A DNA stretch of 64,000 nt from Salvelinus alpinus (GCF_045679555.1 NC_092096.1:29334364-29398363); one strand, 5' to 3'. Counted from the stretch's first letter, positions 1-12,900 are shown. Made by a program: numbers and translations. Notes: generated by a model not told the origin, from the sequence alone.

Positions 1-267
1 TACAAGCAGTTTCAGTATAAGAAGAGAGATATATGAATGTTATAGTTTATCCATAAAGGGATTGACCATACTTTTGTGTTCATAAAGAGAGAATACTTTA
101 TTGTTCACTTAAATGGACTACTTCTGTGTTTTCTTTAAACTGGAATGTGAAAGGATTTTTGCTGTTTAAAAGTAATTTTTGGTATTTGATTTATTCACTG
201 GAACTTGTTGGTGTAAGGCTGGATATCTAAACAAGGTGTGTGTTCACACCTTCAAGGCTGCAGAGGC

Positions 268-3200
268 ATGGGCATAGATGGAATTCAGTCGAAGGAAGAG
301 GGGGATGAGGTGAAGGAGAAGAAAGAAGATGAAGTGATCCACCTGAGGAGGACAATAGGTCTGCTTCCGGCTATCTCCTTCATCATCGGTACCGTGGTGG
401 GCAGCGGCATCTTCATTGCACCAAAAGGGGTTCTGATGAACAGTGGTAGTGTGGGCCTGTCACTGGTGGTTTGGGCCCTGTGTGGGGTTCTCTCGACCTT
501 CGGTAAGCACCAACTGTCATTTTAAAAGAGGTAGTGTACCTATGAGAGCAAGAGGAGCATAATTGTGATGTTTGAGAGTGGTAGTTGCTAACACAATATC
601 TGTTTTGAATTTTTTTTATTAGATATTCACATCAGGCGGATTCAGTATTGTTAAGGTCCAATGCAGCCATTTTTATCTTAATATTAAAACATTTCTGGGT
701 AACAATTAAGCACCTTACTGTGATTTCTTTCAATTAAAATGGTTAAAAAGATACAAAAATAGCTTCTTAGCAAAAAGCAATTTATCTCGCAAGAATTTTG
801 CTAGGACTGTATGGGAAAGGTCTGAATGAGGAGCCTAATTGGAGGAGCCTAATGGGAGGGATATGTAATCTGAAAACTAGCTGTTATTGGCAGAGAGGTA
901 TATTATTGTTATTGGTCTATTAACTTACATTGCCTGGTGATGTAGCAAGGCAGGGCAAAACAAGCTGAAATATCAGGCAGTCTTTTCAAACAGCTCTTAC
1001 ATTAAAAGTGTATTATCATAATTTTCACAGTATTATTCCAACCTCATAGTGTGGAAATATATATAAAACACAGGTAAATCATGCATTTGACAACACTGTC
1101 CCTTTAATTCACAGACAGCATACAACATTCACTCCCTTAATGGAAATTTAGGCTACCTCAGAGGTGTAATCTAGTACTCGCTGTATTTTCTTTGGCAGTA
1201 AACTGTGCTGGATGTATTCACTTAGCTGAATGATCTGGCCAAGGTCCACAATCCTCTGGTATTTGCACATGCGATCAACCTTTGCACCTACAGTTGAAGT
1301 TGAAAGTTTACATACACCTTAGCCAAATACATTTAAACTCAATTTTTCACAATTCCTGACATTGAATCCTCGTAAAAAAATTGCTGTCTTAGATCAGTTA
1401 GGATCACCACTTTATTTTAAGAATGTGAAATGTCAGAATAATAGTAGAGAGGATTTATTTCAACTTTTATTTCTTTCATCACATTCCCAGTGGGTCAGAA
1501 GTTTACATACACTCAATTAGTATTTGGTAGAATTGCCTTTAAATTGTTTAACTTGGGTCAAACGTTTCGGGTAGCCTTTCACAAGATTCTCACAATAAGT
1601 TGGGTGAATTTTGGCCCATTCCTCCTGACAGAGCTGGTGTAACTGAATCAGGTTTGTAGGCCTCCTTGCTCGCACACGCTTTTTCAGTTCTGCTCACAAA
1701 TTTTCTATAGGATTGAGGTCAGGGCTTTGTGATGGCCACTCCAGTACCTTGACTTTGTTGTCCTTATTAAGCCATTTTGCCACAACTTTGGAAGTATGAT
1801 TGGTGTCATTGTCCATTTGGAAGACCCATTTGCGACCAAGCTTTAACTTCCTGACTGATGTCTTGAGATGTTGCTTCAATATATCAACAAAATGATGCAA
1901 TCTATTTTGTGAAATGCACCAGTCCCTCCTGCAGCAAACCACCCCCACAACATGATGCTGCCACCACTGTGCTTCACAGTTGGGATGGTGTTCTTCGGCT
2001 TGCAAGCCTCCCCCTTTTTCCTCCAAACATAACGATGGTCATTATGGCTAAACAGTTCTATTTTTGTTTCATCAGACCAGAGGACATTTCTCCAAAAAGT
2101 ACGATCTTTGTCCCCATGTGCAGTTGCAAACCGTAGTCTGGCATTTTTATGGCAGTTTTGCAGCAGTGGCTTCTTCCTTTCTGAGCGGCCTTTCAGGTTA
2201 TGTTGATATAGGACTCGTTTTACTGTGGATATAGATACTTTTGTACCTGTTTCCTCCAGCATCTTCACAAGGTCCTTTGCTGTTGTTCTGGGATTGATTT
2301 GCACTTTTCGCACCAAAGTATGCTCACCTCTAGGAGACAGAACGCGTTTCCTTCCTGAGCGGTATGACGGCTGCGTGATCCCATGGTGTTTATACTCGCG
2401 TACTATTGTTTGTACAGATGAACGTGGTACCTTCAGATGTTTGGAAATAGCTCCCAAGGATGAACCAGACTTGTGGAGGTCTACAATAATTTTTCTGACG
2501 TCTTGGCTGATTTCTTTTGATTTTCCAATGATGTCAAGCAAAGAGGCACTGAGTTTGAAGGTAGGCCTTGAAATATATCCACAGGTTCACCTCCAATTGA
2601 CTCAAATGATGTCAATTAGCCTATCAGAAGCTTCTAAAGCCATGACATCATTTTCTGGAATTTTCCAAGCTGTTTAAAGGCACAGTCAACTTAGTGTATG
2701 TAAACTTCTGACCCACTGGAATTGTGATACAGTGAATTATAAGTGAAATAATCTGTCTGTAAACAATTGTTGGAAGAATTACTTGTGTCATACACAAAGT
2801 AGATGTCCTAACCGACTTGCCAAAACTATAGTTTGTTAACAAGAAATTTGTGGAGTGGTTGAAAAATGAGTTTTAATGACTCCAACCTAAGTGTATGTAA
2901 ACTTCCGACTTCAACTGTATAAAGTAACTCTGACTTATCTTATTTAATTAAGATAATAACAGTTGTCACGCCCTGACCATAGTAAGCAGTTTTTTCTCTG
3001 TGTTGGTTGGGGCGTGATAGTGACTTGGGTGGTCATCTAGGTGTTTTTTGTATTTCTATGGTGGCCTGATATGGTTCCCAATCAGAGGCAGCTATTTATC
3101 GTTGTCTCTGATTGGGGATCATATTTAGGTAGCCATTTCCCCATTGGTTTTCGTGGGAGCTTATCTACATTGAGTTGCCTGAGTGCACACCAGTAGCGTC

Positions 3201-6200
3201 ACGTTTCGTTTATGCGTTATTGTTTTGGTGAATTTCAGTTTATAAAAAATATGTGGAACTCTATTCACGCTGCGCCTTGGTCTACTCATTTCAACGAGCG
3301 TGACCGAAGATCCCACCAACAAAGGACCAAGCAGCGTGCCCAGGAGGAGGAAGTATCCTGGACTTGGGAAGAGTTCCTAGATGGGAAGGGATCCTGGACT
3401 TGGGAGGAAATCCTGGCAGGACAGGATCGACTTCCTTGGCGGGAGTCGCCTAGGAGCATGAGAGGACAGCAACGACTTCGGGGAGGAAGGCCACAGAAAC
3501 CCCAATAATTTCTTTTGGGGGGGCACATGAAGCAGTCGGCGGAGCCGAGGAGTGAACCAGAGCCAGTCAGGGAGTCGAGTGAGGAGCTCGACGCAAGATT
3601 CTCGAGAGAGGTGCTGACGTTGAGAGCGCTGCAGAGTGGGGGCGTGCTGAGGTGCGTGTCATCAGCCCTGGTGCCACCTGTACCGGTCCCACGCATCAGG
3701 TCTCCAGTGCGCCTTCACAGCCCAGTGCGTTCTGTGCTAGCGTCCCGCACTTGCCGGGCTGGAGTGAGCATCCAGTCGGGAAGGGTTGTGCCAGCTCTGC
3801 GCTTTAGACCTCCAGTGCGCCTCCACAGTCCAGTACGTCCTGTGCCTCCTCTCCGCACTCGCCCTGAGGTGCGTGTCATCAGCCCGGTACCACCTGTACC
3901 GGTCCCACGCATCAGGTCTCCAGTGCGCCTCCACAGTCCAGTACGTCCTGTGCCTCTTCCCCGCACTCGCCCTGAGGTGCGTGTCATCAGCCCGGTGCCA
4001 CCTGTACCGGTCCCACGCATCAGGCCTCCAGTGCGCATCCACAGTCCAGAGCTTCCGGCGACAGTTCCCAGTCCAGAGCTTCCGGCGACAGTTCCCAGTC
4101 CAGAGCTTCCGGCGACAGTTCCCAGTCCAGAGCTTCCGGCGACAGTTCCACGGTCCGGGAACCTCCTGAGACGGTCCGGGAACCTCCTGAGACGGCCCGG
4201 GAACCTCCTGAGACGGCCCGGGAACCTCCTGAGACGGCCCGGGAACCTCCTGAGACGGTCCACGGTCCGGGAACCTCCTGAGACGGTCCACGGTCCGGGA
4301 ACCTCCTGAGACGGTCCACGGTCCGGGAACCTCCTGAGACGGTCCGGAGCTTCCGGTGATGATCCCCGCACCAGAACCGCCATGGAGGAAGACGTAATCT
4401 GCGAGCGGAGTGGGTACTTCGTCCCGCACCGGAGCCGACGCCCTGTGTCACCCATCATAGATGCCCACCCGGACCCTCCCCTATTGAGTCAGGTTTTGCG
4501 GTCGGAGTCCGCACCTTTTGGGGGGGGTACCGTCACGCCCTGACCATAGTAAGCTGTTTTTTCTCTGTGTTGGTTGGGGCGTGATAGTGACTTGGGTGGT
4601 CATCTAGGTGTTTTTTGTATTTCTATGGTGGCCTGATATGGTTCCCAATCAGAGGCAGCTGTTTATCGTTGTCTCTGATTGGGGATCATATTTAGGTAGC
4701 CATTTCCCCATTGGTTTTCGTGGGAGCTTGTCTACATTGAGTTGCCTGAGTGCACACCAGTAGCGTCATGTTTCGTTTATGCGTTATTGTTTTGTTTTGG
4801 TGAATTTCAGTTTATAAAAAATATGTGGAACTCTATTCACGTTGCGCCTTCGTCTACTCATTTCAACGAGCGTGACAACAGTTCCCTGTACAGGTTATTG
4901 TCATATATGCCTCCACTATTATTTGTACCATTAACTTAATTTAAAACATTTATCATTCAAGTATATGAGTCCTTGCACAGATGTCCAAATGTTTACTATT
5001 AAACTGATGGTTTAATATACAGATGTAGGATCTTAATTTGAGCCAGTTTGCTACAGCAGGAAAATGAGCCTGCAACAGGAAATGTGAATTATTATGTGCA
5101 TTATAATTAATGGCCATTTTTGTAGGGGTTGATGCATTTTTCATTAGAGCAAACCAAGTCTGAAATGGAAATTTAATTGGAAATTACAAACTTTAGAAGC
5201 CTTTATAAACCTGAAATACACTACAAGTTTGAATTTCCTGCACAGATTCTAAGCAACAAAATTCTAAGCAACAAGTGATCAAATTAAGAGCTGTACTATT
5301 CATTAAGGCTGTTTATAGGGTAATAGCCTACGGCTGACCAAATAAACAGATCAAAAGGGTAGTATGGGCTGAAAGCATGGGGTGGATGTATGGCTGACCT
5401 TTCCCAGGTATACCCCCAGTGTTTAACTTTATTATACCACAGTTACAAGCACAGCTATAACTAGTGATATGCACTGAATAATGAATATTTAAAAAAATGT
5501 TTCCTGAATGTATAGAGATAGTTATACAAAATAAAATATCCCAGCCCACTGAGCAAAAACTTGAGTCCACATAATTTCAACCAACAAATTCAATGTGATG
5601 GCGTTGAGCCAAAGTGGAAAACTGACTGTATTTGAAAAAAGTCATCAACGTAAGGGAATTTAGTATTTTTTTCACTCAACTTTTCACCTGAATCCAATGA
5701 CATGGTGAATCTTTTTTGTGATTCACGTTGAATTCACGTTAGTTGACCACTCAACCAAATGTAAATCAAAACTTTGTTGAACTGACGTCTATGCCATGTG
5801 GGAGATGTGTCATCTGTTTTTCTCCTTTGTCCAGGGGCCTTGTGTTATGCTGAGCTGGGAACCACATTTACAAAGTCAGGGGGCCACTACACCTATCTGC
5901 TGGAGACATTAGGACCCTTGCCTGCGTTCCTGCGTCTCTGGGCAGAGTTTTTATTCATCAGGTCAGCAGCCTGTATCTCTGTCTCTTTGCATACACTCTT
6001 AGAATAGTTTAGGAGACAAACTTGTAGTAAACTATACTTTCTAATACTTTTACTGTACTCCATGTGGACTGTAAAGGCCAGCTGTAGCATCCTATGTGTC
6101 CCTGGCGTTCGGACGCTATGTGGTGGATCCCTTTTTCAGCCCTTGTGCTCCTCCCACAGCACTGATTAAACTGGTCAGCATCCTTGGAGTGAGTGAGTGA

Positions 6201-8183
6201 TAAAATACAATCGATAAGACTTTGTGAATTGTTTGATTACTATGGAATACTATTTCAACGAGGTTTATCTTCCCCCTCTCCCTGTAGCATTTGTGGTGGC
6301 GATAAACTGCTGGAGTGTGACCCTAGCCTCTCGCACCCAGATCACGCTGACATTCATCAAGATGTTTGCCCTGGTCCTAATCATCGTTCCTGGCATCATG
6401 GCATTAGCCAGAGGTGGGGTAGTGGTTTTGGTAGAGTAACATGATACACGATGTACACAATATACCCAGGACCCTATTCAATCAAACCCTGCTAACTCGT
6501 TTTCATCTCTCCCCTCCCCAGGACAGACAGAGAACTTTCAGAATGGGTTTGAGATTGATACATTAACACTGAATAAGCTACCATTGGCCTTTTATTCTGG
6601 TCTATATGCCTATGGTGGATGGTAAGCAGTGCACAAGAAAATCCCATATCATATACCAATTGTTGTGTTATCCATAAAGAACTGTTAACTGATAAATTGA
6701 CATCTTTTACTTTCTTTGCAGGTTTTATCTGAATTTTGTCAGAGGAGGTCATTAACCCAAATAGGTATTTTACATAAAAAAAAACAATGTGATTGACCAA
6801 TTATTTCCACACAAAAAAATCAAGTAACCTCAAGTCTTTGTTTGTCTGCTCTATTTTGTCAGAAACATCCCACTGGCAATCATCTTCTCCATGGTGACGG
6901 TGACTGTGTGCTACGTTCTTGTCAACGTGGCCTATTACACCATGATGACAGCAGAGGAGCTTCTTGTGTCTGACGCTGTGGCTGTGGTCAGTAATATGGC
7001 ATCAGATGGTCAAATCCAAGAGAAGGAAAATAACTGCATGTGAAATGAACTGCATGTCAGCCTTATATACGCTGTCTGTTTATCGCAGACGTTTGCCAAT
7101 CGTGCGCTTCACGGCTTGGCCTCTGTGATTCCTGTACTGGTAGCTGTGTCCTGTCTTGGGGCGCTGAACGGTGGCTTCTTTGGAGCACCCAGGTAATAAT
7201 GCTGCACTCTCGTAATTCAGAAACGTACACCTTGATGTACGCTTGGCTGGTTCTATTCACGAGACGTCTGTCTGTCTGTCCGTGGTGCAGGATGCTGTTT
7301 GTGGGGGCCAGGGAGGGACACTGGCCAGTCCTCTTCTCAATGATCCACATCCGTAGAAACACGCCTCTGCCTGCTGTTCTGCTGCTGGTATAGTCTACTA
7401 CTACTGCCCATAGTCTACCTTGCCAACCCAATTAGTCTCTTTACAGACATTTGTATTGGGTTGATGAGGTAGGTCTATGCTTTGCTTTCATGGTCCAGTT
7501 GAGATGTTTGTTGTCCTTCCTGCAGTATCCGTTGGTGGTAGTGATGGTGGCCAGAGGAGAGATATTCCAGCTGATCAACTTTGCCTCCTTCTCCCGGTGG
7601 CTCTTCATTGCCATGGCGACCATGGGGATGCTCATCCATCGCTACCGCTTCCCCCTCCACCCAAGACCCTTCAAGGTTGCTATGACTACTATAATTAACT
7701 CATGTTACTTGTTTGGTACTTACTAGTTGGCTGTTTCTTGACTGTTTACCTAGTTTTATTCCTGTGATCAGCTCATAATTCTATTCTATGTCTACTAGGT
7801 GCCGCTGGCCATTGCAGTCACTTTCACAGTGGTGTGCTTCTTCATCGTTGGGCTGTCTCTGTACTCAGACCCCTGGAACACAGGGGGCAGCTGTGCTCTC
7901 ACCCTGTCTGGAGTCCCTGTCTACTACCTGACCGTGCACCGCTCACGCCTGCCCGCCCGATGGAGAAAGAGCTTCAGTGAGTCACATCCTTATCATGCCA
8001 CTATAATGTTGTCATCATACTGAATTACTGATAGCAGAAATGTCAGGTGAGGGTGGTGTTGTGTGGGATAGTTATGGCTGTTGTGAGTCACCGACAGGAC
8101 TGTCTCTCTATTCTCCAGACTACTGCAGTAAGCAGCTCCAGATACTGCTGGAGGTGGCTCAGCAGGAAGTCCAGACCTACTAA
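268..8183 (+). CDS. slc7a11: slc7a11-like (xCT) cystine/glutamate antiporter light chain, 12 exons, with a 2-bp deletion in exon 6
   Basis: Coding exons: 268-502, 5835-5961, 6077-6192, 6288-6413, 6522-6621, 6722-6764, 6863-6986, 7089-7192, 7291-7387, 7526-7675, 7799-7976, 8119-8183. All junctions are GT-AG and phases agree; with exon 6 at its expected 45 nt the product would be 488 aa, close to human xCT (501). Family features: an APC-type GSGIF motif in the first membrane segment, SGGHYTY after it, AREGH, and a C-terminal SLYSDPW stretch, all typical of SLC7A11 rather than LAT or asc-1. The family exchanges extracellular cystine for glutamate at the plasma membrane with SLC3A2. Oddity: exon 6 has only 43 nt; the expected FVTEEV reads out of frame and meets TAA at 6753-6755, removing roughly half the protein. 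Everything else is intact, so this is either a very young pseudogene (salmonids keep duplicate loci) or a sequence error. ATG 268 starts MGIDG; an upstream in-frame ATG at 238 is less likely. A poly(A) signal AATAAA lies at 8639-8644. Confidence 0.85.
503..1288. other. slc7a11-like intron 1, 5' part
   Basis: AT-rich intron sequence with no coding exon, RNA gene or recognisable repeat that I can support. Confidence 0.5.
1291..2917 (-). mobile_element. Tc1-like transposon of the salmonid Sleeping Beauty type, inactive
   Basis: The ends are inverted repeats starting CAGTTGAAGT, and the element is flanked by TA dinucleotides (1289-1290 and 2918-2919), the Tc1/mariner target duplication. Internal direct repeats near each end (GTGGGTCAGAAGTTTACATA at 1490 and its counterpart near 2715) match the IR/DR layout of this family. 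The transposase reads on the minus strand from about 2523: a paired-like DNA-binding region with a GRKR AT-hook-like motif, then the DDE core with WSDETK and MDND. The ORF breaks near 1880-1895, where a short stretch is lost and the frame changes. A stop replaces the W after NPIENL at about 1694. The element is therefore non-autonomous now, but could still be mobilised in trans if the ends are functional. It sits in intron 1 of the slc7a11-like gene, in antisense orientation. Confidence 0.93.
2965..4876 (+). mobile_element. Non-autonomous LTR-type element with 340/345-bp terminal direct repeats and a 7-bp target duplication
   Basis: Near-identical direct repeats lie at 2965-3304 and 4532-4876. 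They begin GTCACGCCC and end GCGTGAC, so each repeat has inverted ends. The whole unit is flanked by an exact AACAGTT duplication (2958-2964 and 4877-4883). A G-rich run at 4519-4527 precedes the 3' repeat, where a polypurine tract would be. The 1.2-kb interior has no gag, protease or reverse transcriptase. It encodes only a low-complexity frame at 3515-4309 (P/V/R-rich, with SPELPATVP units) made of 21- and 27-bp tandem repeats that are open in several frames. The copy difference between the two repeats is mainly a 5-bp TTTTG-type expansion, suggesting a fairly recent insertion. It probably moved using another element's enzymes; the superfamily is not certain. Confidence 0.75.
5020..5250. repeat. 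MITE-like repeat, ACAGATGTAGGATCTTAATT family
   Basis: It starts with ACAGATGTAGGATCTTAATT and continues with GCAGGAAAAT and CAGGAAATGTGAATTATTAT segments. Related copies lie at 34123-34350, which is almost complete with inverted ends, and at 40026-40115. No coding capacity. Confidence 0.6.
5545..5802. repeat. Short interspersed repeat with CCCACTG-like ends, copy 1
   Basis: It shares the stretch from ACTCAACCAAATGTAAATCA through TGAACTGACGTCT with a second copy at 54701-54946, and both end in an inverted version of the CCACTGGG start. This one abuts exon 2 of the slc7a11-like gene. Class unknown, MITE-like. Confidence 0.55.
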
Positions 8184-9977
8184 AGACGCCTCTTTACTCA
8201 CACGCACTGACCAGACGAACGGACACCCATTGCTGTGCCCTCCATATTGTATATGGATGTGAATACCAAGGCATGTTACTTAGATTTGGAAAAGAATGAG
8301 CCGTTAACTCTACAGCATTCACTGCTCGGAAAGTTAGTTCTGCTGAAAAAACCCCAATGACTATTGTTTTTGTTTACTTGAATTAATGAGGTGTACTTTT
8401 TACGCTTTGAATACGATATATGTTTTGTGTTGATTATTTACATTTAAAATGACAATCATGAGAAAATGTTGCCATACTGGTATTTGGTACTCAAAACAAA
8501 AAGAGAAACTGCGACGTATTCATTCATTCCATTTACATAGGATTCATAAAACAGACATGCTTTTCTTAAACATCCCAAAAGTTACCCATGTCAGTTTTTC
8601 CACAAACCCTGCTCTGGGGTCTGTTGTACCAGACATGTAATAAATACTGAACCAGAATGTAAAAGTTCTTGCATATTATGTGGTGTTCATGCCCCTTCCA
8701 GTTTATCATACCTTCAATTATAATATGGGACAAGAAACCCAGGACTGTGTGAATCTAGTCAAAGTTAAGACATCTAATCCCACCCAATGTGAAAAGAAGC
8801 AGCAAAGTCACCGGGTTTCACTGTAGTCAGCACACCCACCCAAAAAGAAAAAAGTAATTTTAAACATTTACATTAACTACTTTCCAAGACACCAATACTG
8901 TAAAAACACAAAGCAAAGTCAATCACCAGCAATCCCATGCCATGATATTAAACACTAGCAGAAAGGATGCTCCTCAAACTTTAACCTGAATGTGTCCACA
9001 AGCACAGCTAACAAACAAACCAAGAATAACTATAAAAAGCCATACATCGTTCAGAATTGGTCATAAGCAAATGATGCAGTCTTCCTTTCCATTAACAAAG
9101 TAACAACTATGACCGTTCGATCAAAATAAAACCATAATAAACTCATGCATTAAATGTTTAATCTTCTAGCCAAAAAACTTCCAATGACAATTCAAACATA
9201 CATTTTTTAAAATTCAAATATATTTCCCTTCTACAGACGGAGTAAGACAGGAATAGAAGGCATCACCATACTACTTTATGCTTTTACATAGTTTCTCACT
9301 CACTACTACCACTCTTTAAAAGTTCACAAAGCAGATTGGACATTGTGTCATACATAGAATAAGTTACAAAAGTGCACTAGAATAAGTGTTGACTTGGTCA
9401 ATCAAAAATGGCATCTCCTTTGGGTGTAGACAGCCCTGGTTGTTTATTACTTTCTCTCATTGGTGGTTGGTCATCTGTACATCATGTTACATCCTTTCAG
9501 AGGTCCAATCAAATGGAGACTCGCTCACTTCAGAGGAGGCACCACATCTTATATTCTAGCATGGTAGTGTCGGTCTCACTGGATAGTTTGATGATTTATG
9601 TATAAATGTACATTTTAAAAAGCAAAACATATTACAAAATGTGCAAATTAAACATACATATTCCATGTAGGCTACATACAACTCAGGCATACTTTTCGGT
9701 TCCCTAGAAGTTCCTTCAAGACTATCGTGGGAGACAGTGAATTGTAATCAAAATATGGTCACTTAAGCCTGTGGCATGAAACACAACCAAGCGAGAAGAA
9801 AAAGACTGGTTAGTAGTGACAAAAGCAACCAACGACAAAGGAAAAATCTAAGTTAGAAAGAAAACTCCCACATTTACAGATTGGAAGACGATGTGAGCAG
9901 CTTGGGTAATGATGAGACTATGGCATCCTCATCTAGCAAAGAACTTTGAAAGGGTTGCGCTCTCTGCTCAGCAGTGG
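8184..9977. other. Convergent 3' region between slc7a11-like (+) and foxm1 (-)
   Basis: It holds the 3' UTR of the slc7a11-like gene up to the AATAAA at 8639-8644, then AT-rich sequence, then the probable foxm1 3' UTR. A minus-strand AATAAA at 9443-9448 is a candidate foxm1 poly(A) signal. No coding exon seen. Confidence 0.5.
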
Positions 9978-12900
9978 CTACTTGAGTTCAGGGATGAGCT
10001 GAGACCAGCTGATGTTCCCCATACCCAGATCATCATCCTCCAGGCCAGAGAAGCTGATATCCACCAAGATCTTGCTCAGGCTGTCGTTCATGGTGTCCAG
10101 GACCAAGCCCTCCGTAAGGGAGCGGTTGGCTGTGGAGGGACCCCCGATCTGGAGCTCTCTGGAGCAGCCCTGCAGACGCTCTGGCCCCGGGGAGCAGGTG
10201 CCGGTGGGGCCAGCCGCAGATGTGGAGCGTGCAGAGGTGAGCAGCTCGCGAGGGGAGTTGAACAAGGGCAGGTCCTTAAAGGGAGTGCTACTGAAGCTGA
10301 ATGGGGTGTGGTCATGGCGGTGTGGGGTGAAGCTGGGGCCGGGGGTGCGGATGGGGCTGAAGTCCAGCATGCCCCCTCTCTCCTTGCCCAGCGGGGTCAC
10401 CCTCCAGGGCTCTAACAGAACAGTGGGTGGCTTGCTGGGGGTGGAGGAGGCTGGGTGGCTGCTCTTGATGGGAGTCTTGAAAGAGAACTCCCTGCAGGGG
10501 CTGTCAGGCTCCGGCCGGGGGTCGAGCTCGGCGTCCTGTAAGGCGGAGCCGTCGGAGGCCAGGCCCGAGTCGAAGAAGGTGCTGTCAGGGAAGAGGAGCA
10601 CGGGCTCCTCGTTGGAAGGCAGGACGAGGCGCTGCTTGCGACGGGAGCTGCTGACTTCCTTCCTGGTGTTGGTCAGAATGGCCCTAGGGGTAACAGAGGT
10701 CAGGGGCACACAGACCTGCTCCTCCTTCATCTCCTCAACTGGAGGAGCATACAGCATCACTGTGGAGGCATCACTGTACGTAACCTGCAAACGCAGTAAC
10801 ATGTATTAATTTAATAATTATAGGGAATCAAGTAACCCCCCGCCACTTTACAAAACAAAAAAAGGTATGGTGAGACTTTACCTTGGGAGCTATACGGACC
10901 CTCTTGCCCCCTCCTGAGGAGCTAGATTTCTGCTGGGGGGCAGAGAGGGGGAGCCGTGTGGACGAGGACAGGAAGAGTGACTGGGTGAAAGGCAGCTGGA
11001 TGGGGACCAAGTAGGAGTCTGCACGAGGAAGAAGAGGCTTCATCTTCCTCTCTGAAGATATGGATGGCAAAAAAAAAAAAATTGAGGCAACGGCTACACA
11101 TCAATAATTTCCAACTCTCAAATGTTTGGTAATCGTCCAGCTGCTTGTTTCCCCCCACTTACCAGGAACACTGGCAGATGTTTTCTTGATTTCAGGAGCA
11201 ATTCTCTTTTGTTGCTGCGGGAAACAATTGAGATGTTAACTTATATGAAGACGGCATGAGTTAGACCTGTGTAGGAGAAGTTACTGACTATGTACGGTGG
11301 TCCTGTGATGTCTGCCTCTCTCTGCCTACACCTCGCATCTCCCCTGAAATGAATTGTCAGCTTAATGAGCTAAACAAGAGCAGATGGAAAGCATGTCCTG
11401 TCCTCTCTCTGAGTGTCCTGTCCTCCCTGACTGACTGCCACAGATGAAAAGGGTAAAACAATCTTACATGTTGGTCACAGACCTGCATGGTCCGAGACGA
11501 GACGGAAGTTGGATCAGACTCAGTCTGTGGGGTGGAAAATTGGTCAAAAGGGACAGAGTTATCATAGAGATAATAATCAAAAAGTAGATTTCAGAGTGAA
11601 CAGTTATTTGCAGGCATTTGTCCTTTTGTGGAGTCCCATAGTTGTAATTGGCCAGCGACAAAATATGACTAAGAACAGAAAAGTGGGTAACATGCCAACC
11701 TTGTACACCTGGTCAAGAGTAAGGCAGCGATTGGCCTCTGGGCGGATGGTCCAGTATGAGATCTTGCCATCTTGTGTTGTCTCACGGATGAACATGTCAT
11801 GCAGGGAGAGATTGTGGCGGATGGAATTCTGGCAGAGGAGCATAGACAATATCAAACTAAGAGGATGTGGCTTATGCCATTGGCAATTATACAAGTTTTT
11901 GTTGGGTGCTTAAGGGGTATTTTTCTGCTTCTATTGTAACATGATCTTGTCCTCAACTACTAGAGTGGCACCAATACAATCTTTCTGTGACCAAGGGCTT
12001 ATTGTGGATGTTTACCTTCCAGCCTGGCTTAGCCACCTTTCTGAAATATGGAAAGTGATCCTCAATCCAAGTATAGATCTCTTTCAATGTCATCCTCCTG
12101 CTCTTCTTACTGTTGATGGCAAACTGAATCATTGCCATGTACGAGTAGGGTGGTCTCTCTGACAAGGGGTCTTTGACAACCCTGTGTGCTTCCATTCGCT
12201 CACTTTGTGACTGTGTGCAAAACAGAACAAAAGAGAGGTTGGTTTCATTTGGCCTATTTAGATACTACTCTTTTAAGACTCAACAAATGCAGCAAGCATG
12301 CAGAACTAATATCACACTTGAGTGCAACACTTGAAACATTCTAGATAAACATATAACACGGTGTCGGTGACACCCTCCTTGAGCGTCACTGTTTACATAC
12401 GTCAGTTGACAATCACACTGAGATGCTAAAAGAGGAGCCAAACCTGGAGAATCTGTTGGCAAGCATCATGATTCTCTTTGTTGGCAGCTTTCTTAGCAGG
12501 ATCTGGTTCAAGACCGTCTGTATTCATCCTCCCAAGCCACTGGATGTTAGTAAGGCTGTCATCTAGAGGACTGCAATCAAGGTCCCTGTTCACTGTGAAA
12601 TAATAAAAACTGTGCGCATCAACAATGTTCATCATCAAACAGTTAAACAACACCGGAAAAGTAGAGGGTCATTTAACCCAAAATCATGAAAGCATATAAA
12701 CATACATGGTTTAATTGTAGTCAAAGCCTTAGTATCCTTTAGGCAGTCCATTGTTGTTGCCTTCTCTGGCTGTGTGACAAGAGCCATGCTACTCCTACCA
12801 GAGCTGCGACCTCTCATATAGCTAGGTTGACTGAAAGAATCTGCAACATCCTTGATACAGCCACCACCACTTAGAAGGATGAATTTGTTTGGTCCTTGAG

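Noticed and set aside
3715-4458. Several minus-strand ORFs of 140-250 codons
   Set aside because: They lie over 21- and 27-bp tandem repeats (multiples of 3) inside the LTR-type element, so every frame stays open.
10012-10809. 265-codon plus-strand ORF opposite foxm1 last exon
   Set aside because: It is the antisense of a GC-rich conserved coding exon; the minus frame matches FOXM1 throughout.
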